DNA of 64,000 bases from Phytoseiulus persimilis (Eukaryota; Arthropoda; Arachnida; Mesostigmata; Phytoseiidae): the NCBI GenBank assembly GCA_037576195.1, contig CM075102.1, positions 7,192,001 to 7,256,000 on the forward strand. The letters are read 5' to 3'. This document shows positions 59,201-64,000 of the stretch, in pieces. The notes beneath the pieces were generated by a model. That model saw nothing but the letters and a program-made list of their open reading frames with translations, did no database searches and was not told the origin of the DNA. Both the position numbers and the translations under genes were made by a program. Every line of letters starts with the position of its first letter. Positions within the stretch are counted from its first letter, which is position 1.

Positions 59201-62200
59201 ACGAAGTATCAGCGGGCTTCCATGACAAACAACACGATTCAGCGACCTGCGGTGAGAGCGGGCTGGTGTCCCGAGGTGTCAGAGCCGGAAAACTTTGACT
59301 CGAACTTCGATTCTCGAATCACGACGCCTAACTCAAAGCAGTGACAGTTAATTTGAGAAATCGACAGCGAATGAGAACCGCAGAACGAGTAGAGAACTCG
59401 AGCCTCACGGTACAGTTCCCCCGATGGACGGCTCAATAGATGTATTCTCCGTCGATTAGCCCTTCCTCAGTAAGAGTGAAGAACTGAAATGATGGCCCTC
59501 ATCGGGACTGCTGATATCTCTGACCCAATAGAATATTCCGGATACCCATGCGGGAACACGGCTCACAGACTTGTGCTCGACATGAATGGACCCTACGAGA
59601 AGCTTCGGGACCGAATGTTTGTGGGTAGCTGACTGTGTCAGTATATGTGTGTATAAATAAGGAGGAATATATAGATTTTTTAGCAGTTCCTCGAGTTTTT
59701 ACCCTCGTAGAGAGTTGGTGGTGATTTGTGACCGGGAAACACGGACGACGCCTCATTTCGTTCGTTTCGTGCCTTCTACAACGTCTCGGTGCTATTCGGG
59801 TCCCTCTGACCTCGACTCGGTATCCGTTAGAGTAGCAACAACTCATTGATGTTGAAACGTGGAAACGCTCGTTGACAGCGGCGCTGCAGCCTCCCTCCTC
59901 GGGTGCCATACCACTGAGCGAGCCGGACACTGACCAGGGTACACTCTGACCGCCTGATCAAGTGTCATTCAGCAAATTGGAAATGCCGACTGAGCTCCTT
60001 ATATGTAGTGCTGATAGGATTCGTTGACTTCAATCGACACCCGCATTGTCTCAGTTGGACCGACCAACAGGGATTCACCAGAACCATCAGGGAGAGGAGT
60101 CGTCGAGAGTGAAATCGACCGACGAGAAGGTTTGATGGTCAGCGCGGCCTCCGCCAAAGGTGCAGAAATGTATGGCACATCATTGAGCTCCACGAAGGGT
60201 TTGACTGAAACGCGAATCATGGAACGGAACCTGAGCCGGAATCTGCTCCTACAACGCTCCTTTTCAACTTTGTTGTAGTTCGTCCTGCTGAACTATTCGT
60301 ATCATGCGCCCGCCGCCAGGAGAAGCTGTTGTTAAAACATCTCGGGATCTATCCCGGACCGGCCGATCAGTTGACGATGGCAGCAGCTGAGAATGTTCAA
60401 GATTTATGCCGAATCGTTTTGACATCTTGTGCGTAGAGGTCGGGCGAGCGGAGCGGAAGAATTCAAGAACGAAAACACTCCCCATGCGGTAACTACTAGA
60501 CGCTTCGGTCATTCTTCAATCGATAGCGCCGCCCGATTCCGTTTCGTGTTCGAATCTCTTCGGCGTCGGGTCGAAGTTTATGATGCGCTCGGTGACTCGC
60601 CCGCGTGTGCGAGACAGAAAGCTCCGACAGCCGTTCGTCTCGTGTTACAGCAAAGTAGCGTAACCAATGTTGGGCGTAGCAACGTGGAAAACGTCACTCA
60701 TGCCAGCAACAGAGGAGATAACGAAGATTCCCAAACAACTCACGGCTGAAAGTTTTTGATGTTCCGCGATTCGAATGATCGCGTGGATGGTTTCGAGTCA
60801 GCAGACGGCATGGCTCTATTGAATCGTCGAATCGCTACGTCCCTTCGGCTGCTGGCTCCCATTGACAGACGCGGGGAGTTTCGGTCGGGCCGACGTAAGT
60901 GGGGGAAAATCTGCGCTCACCGAGTACGTTCGTCGCACAAGCTGTGTAAAACAAAGTGCGGAACGTTTCCCGACTGCAGGTCAGAGCTCATGTTACCGCG
61001 TGAGACATAATTCCGCCGCAAGGCTGAAGGGCCTCCGATTCCTCTCGACGACCGGGAGCCGGCCGGAAGAGATGTCTCGAAAGAGATTTGGGCCCGATAA
61101 CCCATCGTCGTCATCAACAATGAAACTCTGTTGTACTTTCAGTCTGTTGTTTCTTCTTGTTTGTCGAAGAGTCTGCAATCCGCCGAGGGGAACGCTCCCG
61201 TAAGCGCAAATCATGACGAAATGTTCGTGATGGATTTTCCTGACTTGAGAAAGAGAGGCATTTCGGAATACGATGGGCATCTCCTACGACAGCCTCGCGT
61301 ACACGCGGGATCAGCCTCGTAGGGGTCTGCGTAGTTTGGGAAGCAGAGGTCTCGATCCACGACGACCCCGTTTCCAAGGCCACGTTCTGAGCGACCCGAG
61401 AGCTTCCCAAATACGCAAGTCCCGAATAACCCCCCCCCCCAGCCACCAAAGTGCCGGATGTCCACTGCGAGAATTAGGGAGGTCCTCTCGATTCGGGTGC
61501 GATCGGGAACTTCAGGACGCTCGTCTGCGAATTTCTCCTTCCTCCGAAACTTCTGATGATGAGTCTCCATCAGTCTGAAACTCTGACGTCTCGCGCGAAA
61601 CAATGCACTGAAGTTTCGAATGGATGATGGATTGATCGCCGGAAAGCAGTTGGAGTCGTGAGGAGAGCACTCACACATGATAGCGAGAAACAATCTTTTG
61701 TTCCCGGCAAAACTTGTTGAGCAACTGGCTCGTTTTTTGATACTCGGGCTTCTGAAATGACTCGACGGGCTACAAACCAACTCGAGAGCAAACAGGCCGT
61801 GAGATAACGAGCGCAGCGAGTCAAGAGGAAGTTCAAGAGTCTGAACCCGCGGCCGCCGTCTTGATTGGGGATCGCTGTCCACGGCTTTACGAGAGAGCCA
61901 TAAACGAGCTGAGTTACTGGATGAGCCTGTGAGTGAATGAATAGTTCTTGTCGTCGTCGTCGTCTCCTGGTCCTCCTATTTCATCCATGTTGTCGTTGAC
62001 TGAGACTCCAACCTCCGACTGACAAAAGAATTGAGGAGGGTGGCAGCAACCAACCAGAGGAGGAACGAGCGCTTCAGCTCCACAAAGAGAGCTCCTGCCG
62101 TCACAGGAGATGGATGGCCTCCTGAAGGATCTGTTCTCCTGTAAGGCCAAAAAGCGTCGAAGACAACTTGCGTCCCTCTCTCGCTGTCTTTTCTTCTCTC

Positions 62201-63177
62201 GATTCTCGGTCTTATCTTCCGTCCGAGGCTCCGTCTCCGGCATTCAATATAGGTGCCGATCCGAAGAATGCTCCGCGGGCGGGGCAACAGAACTACTGCG
62301 AGCCACTGAGGGAGTAAGAATGAATGCGAAGGAGAAGGATGGCAAAGTGAGATAGATAGAAAAACGTCCTCAAATTGAAGACGACAAAAAACGTTCGCGG
62401 ATCGAAGCGAAGAAAAGTTCGCGCGGGATCGAGAGAACTTTTCGAACTGGGTCAATGGCTCACAGGCTACGGCTATCTGTTCGCGATACGTCGGAGCTAC
62501 GGTTCTCGTACGAGAAGGAGATGTACCTGAATGGAACCGAGCTTTGCGCAGCACAAACGCCATTTAACCGACTAGAAAACCGACATCTCAGCGGAATCTC
62601 TCGTGAATACGTCGGAGCACGTTGTTCGCACTCAGGTTCGTCGATCAGACGGGAATTCAGAAAGAATCCGAGGAGGGCATCGGTCCGAAGCGAAGACGTG
62701 TGGGCAGCAGCCTACCGGGAGTCTCGACAAATGTGATCGCGTAGGCAACCCGCTCTAGATAAACAGAACATTGTTTGGAGCTAGTTATCGAAGACAAAGT
62801 GGGCTTCTGAAACCCGTTTTCTGTGGATGTGTGTTCTCGCGGTTGTTACTCGGGTAGCGTCAACGTGGCTCGAAGCTTTCCTCTCGATGCTACTTGGAGC
62901 CATCACCGGCCCTCAGCTGACCTGAGGATGTTCGAACAGAAGGCAAGAGCCTGACCAACGGATTGAAGCTATTCCCCCGGAGTGAACGGAGATATACAGG
63001 CCGGGGTGCTCCAGAGAATCAGAGTTTGAAAACAAGGAATTTCAGATCTTCATAATCTTTTCAGAAAGTGGCTCTTTCATTGGACTGAAAGACCTCAATT
63101 CCGTCAGGGGGAACGTCTTCGGGCTGCGCCCGTCTTTCTCGGGTCGACGTCAAGAACGTCGAACTTCATTACTGCCG
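56244..63177. other. Intergenic stretch downstream of unc-5
   Basis: No gene is supported. Long minus-strand frames (56095-56667, 61211-61882, 61976-62563) overlap other open frames and show no domain. A candidate secreted-peptide reading is at 61120-61322. Simple sequence includes an 11-C run at 61430-61440. Confidence 0.35.
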
Positions 63178-63450
63178 ATGAACGTCACCTGTTTCGATTC
63201 TCTATCACTGTCTTTCTCTCTGGTCAACACGTTTGGGAGCGAAGGCGTGTACACGCTATTTGGTATTGTTGGGTTTGATCCTCTATCGTCGAGCATGGTA
63301 ACGGCGGGAGACGACAAAACAATCACTTTAGATCGACGGGCGGTTCTCCAGGCTCGAAAGGAACAAATTAAGGCGGCAGAAACGCGAACGACACTCGGGG
63401 GACAAGCCGGGTTGTTCGATACCGAGCAGACGGATTTTGTTTTTCGCTGA
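63178..63450 (+). CDS. Hypothetical 90-aa protein or 3' exon
   Basis: A plus-strand frame with ATG at 63178. Its C-terminal half (DDKTITLDRRAVLQARKEQI and a DTEQTDFVFR end) is hydrophilic and protein-like. About 50 bp after the stop comes an A-rich tract with AATAAA-like words (63480-63504), which could be a poly(A) signal or the tail of a retroposed copy. No domain is recognised and no upstream exon was found. Confidence 0.28.
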   Translation: MNVTCFDSLSLSFSLVNTFGSEGVYTLFGIVGFDPLSSSMVTAGDDKTITLDRRAVLQARKEQIKAAETRTTLGGQAGLFDTEQTDFVFR

Positions 63451-64000
63451 CAATTTAGCTGTAGATAGGTAAAAAATAATGAAAAAAAAAAATAAAAAAA
63501 ATAAAATTGACATTCACAGCCACCTCACCAGAAGCAGTCGAGTACATGTCATGATCGTGTCCATGGTATACGCATCATGTGCAGCTCTCGAGCCAGGCAG
63601 CCTGTTACCCGGCCGGACAGGGTTTCTAAAAGCAACACCCACGCGTTCGTTGGGGATTTCACGAGCCAAGAAGGCGAAGATGCAGCACCTAGCGCGGCAT
63701 CTCTTCCCCGTTTTCTCTGGCAGCTCAATGACTAAATGGTGCGAACATTTTCGTGCCGACCGCCCGACGTTTGCCTCGGTCATGTTCTCCCTCAGACTCC
63801 TTCTTCTCCCTCGGCTCCGACACCAAAACCGCCTCCCACGTCTCGTCTTTGAAATCAGTTGCCGCTGTGGCTGCTGTCGGCGCTTGGTGGAAGACAGAAT
63901 TTCAGAGCCAATCAACCTCTGAGTGCCTCTGGCTTTCACTCGGCGTTGCCCTTTGAGCCGCACCTTAGCAACGCGATTAGAGGTTGGAGTTCGGCTGTCA
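63451..64000. other. Window end, no gene assigned
   Basis: An A-rich tract at 63480-63514, then overlapping open frames on both strands up to the window edge. A gene entering from the right cannot be excluded. Confidence 0.3.

Noticed and set aside
61211-62563. Two long minus-strand frames (223 and 195 codons)
   Set aside because: GC-rich open stretches overlapping plus-strand frames, with no start context, splice signals or motifs.
1-64000. CRISPR arrays, bacterial operons, rRNA genes
   Set aside because: None seen; tandem repeats present are contiguous minisatellites without spacers, and genes are split by eukaryotic introns.

Overview
This is animal nuclear DNA: split genes with GT-AG introns and AATAAA signals, and no operons. 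A glycine/tyrosine/histidine-rich cuticle protein, insect-type gustatory and ionotropic receptors, a CYP3-clan P450 and an UNC-5 netrin receptor make it an arthropod. Short introns (many 41-130 nt), base composition near 50% GC and a tick-like non-LTR fragment suggest a mite of the Parasitiformes. That last step is inference; no species marker is present.

Layout. 2.2-4.4 kb (+): complete three-exon cytochrome P450. 4.77-5.81 kb: hAT-like element with an 8-bp target duplication, carrying two minisatellites. 8.9-13.7 kb (-): five-exon gustatory receptor (396 aa) whose 3.3-kb first intron holds a second copy of part of that element's repeat and a deleted mariner element. 15.6-16.4 kb (+): two-exon gene for a small secreted cysteine-containing peptide. 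19.8-21.9 kb (-): second five-exon gustatory receptor (379 aa). 22.2-23.8 kb (-): single-exon divergent ionotropic receptor. 25.7-26.1 kb (-): non-LTR retrotransposon remnant. 30.7-31.6 kb (+): four-exon gene for an unrecognised 198-aa protein with its own poly(A) signal. 37.4-38.1 kb (+): TATA-driven cuticle protein gene. 49.3-56.2 kb (+): seven-exon unc-5 gene. The stretches 32.5-37.4, 38.1-49.3 and 56.2-63.2 kb show only short, mutually overlapping open frames and are treated as intergenic, with a few weak candidate exons noted.

How they relate. Two gustatory receptors and one ionotropic receptor sit on the same strand within 15 kb and form a chemosensory cluster; the P450 (xenobiotic or hormone oxidation) lies next to them. 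The cuticle and unc-5 genes are independent neighbours with developmental roles. All spliced models were built by matching donor, acceptor and reading phase by eye; none has transcript support here.
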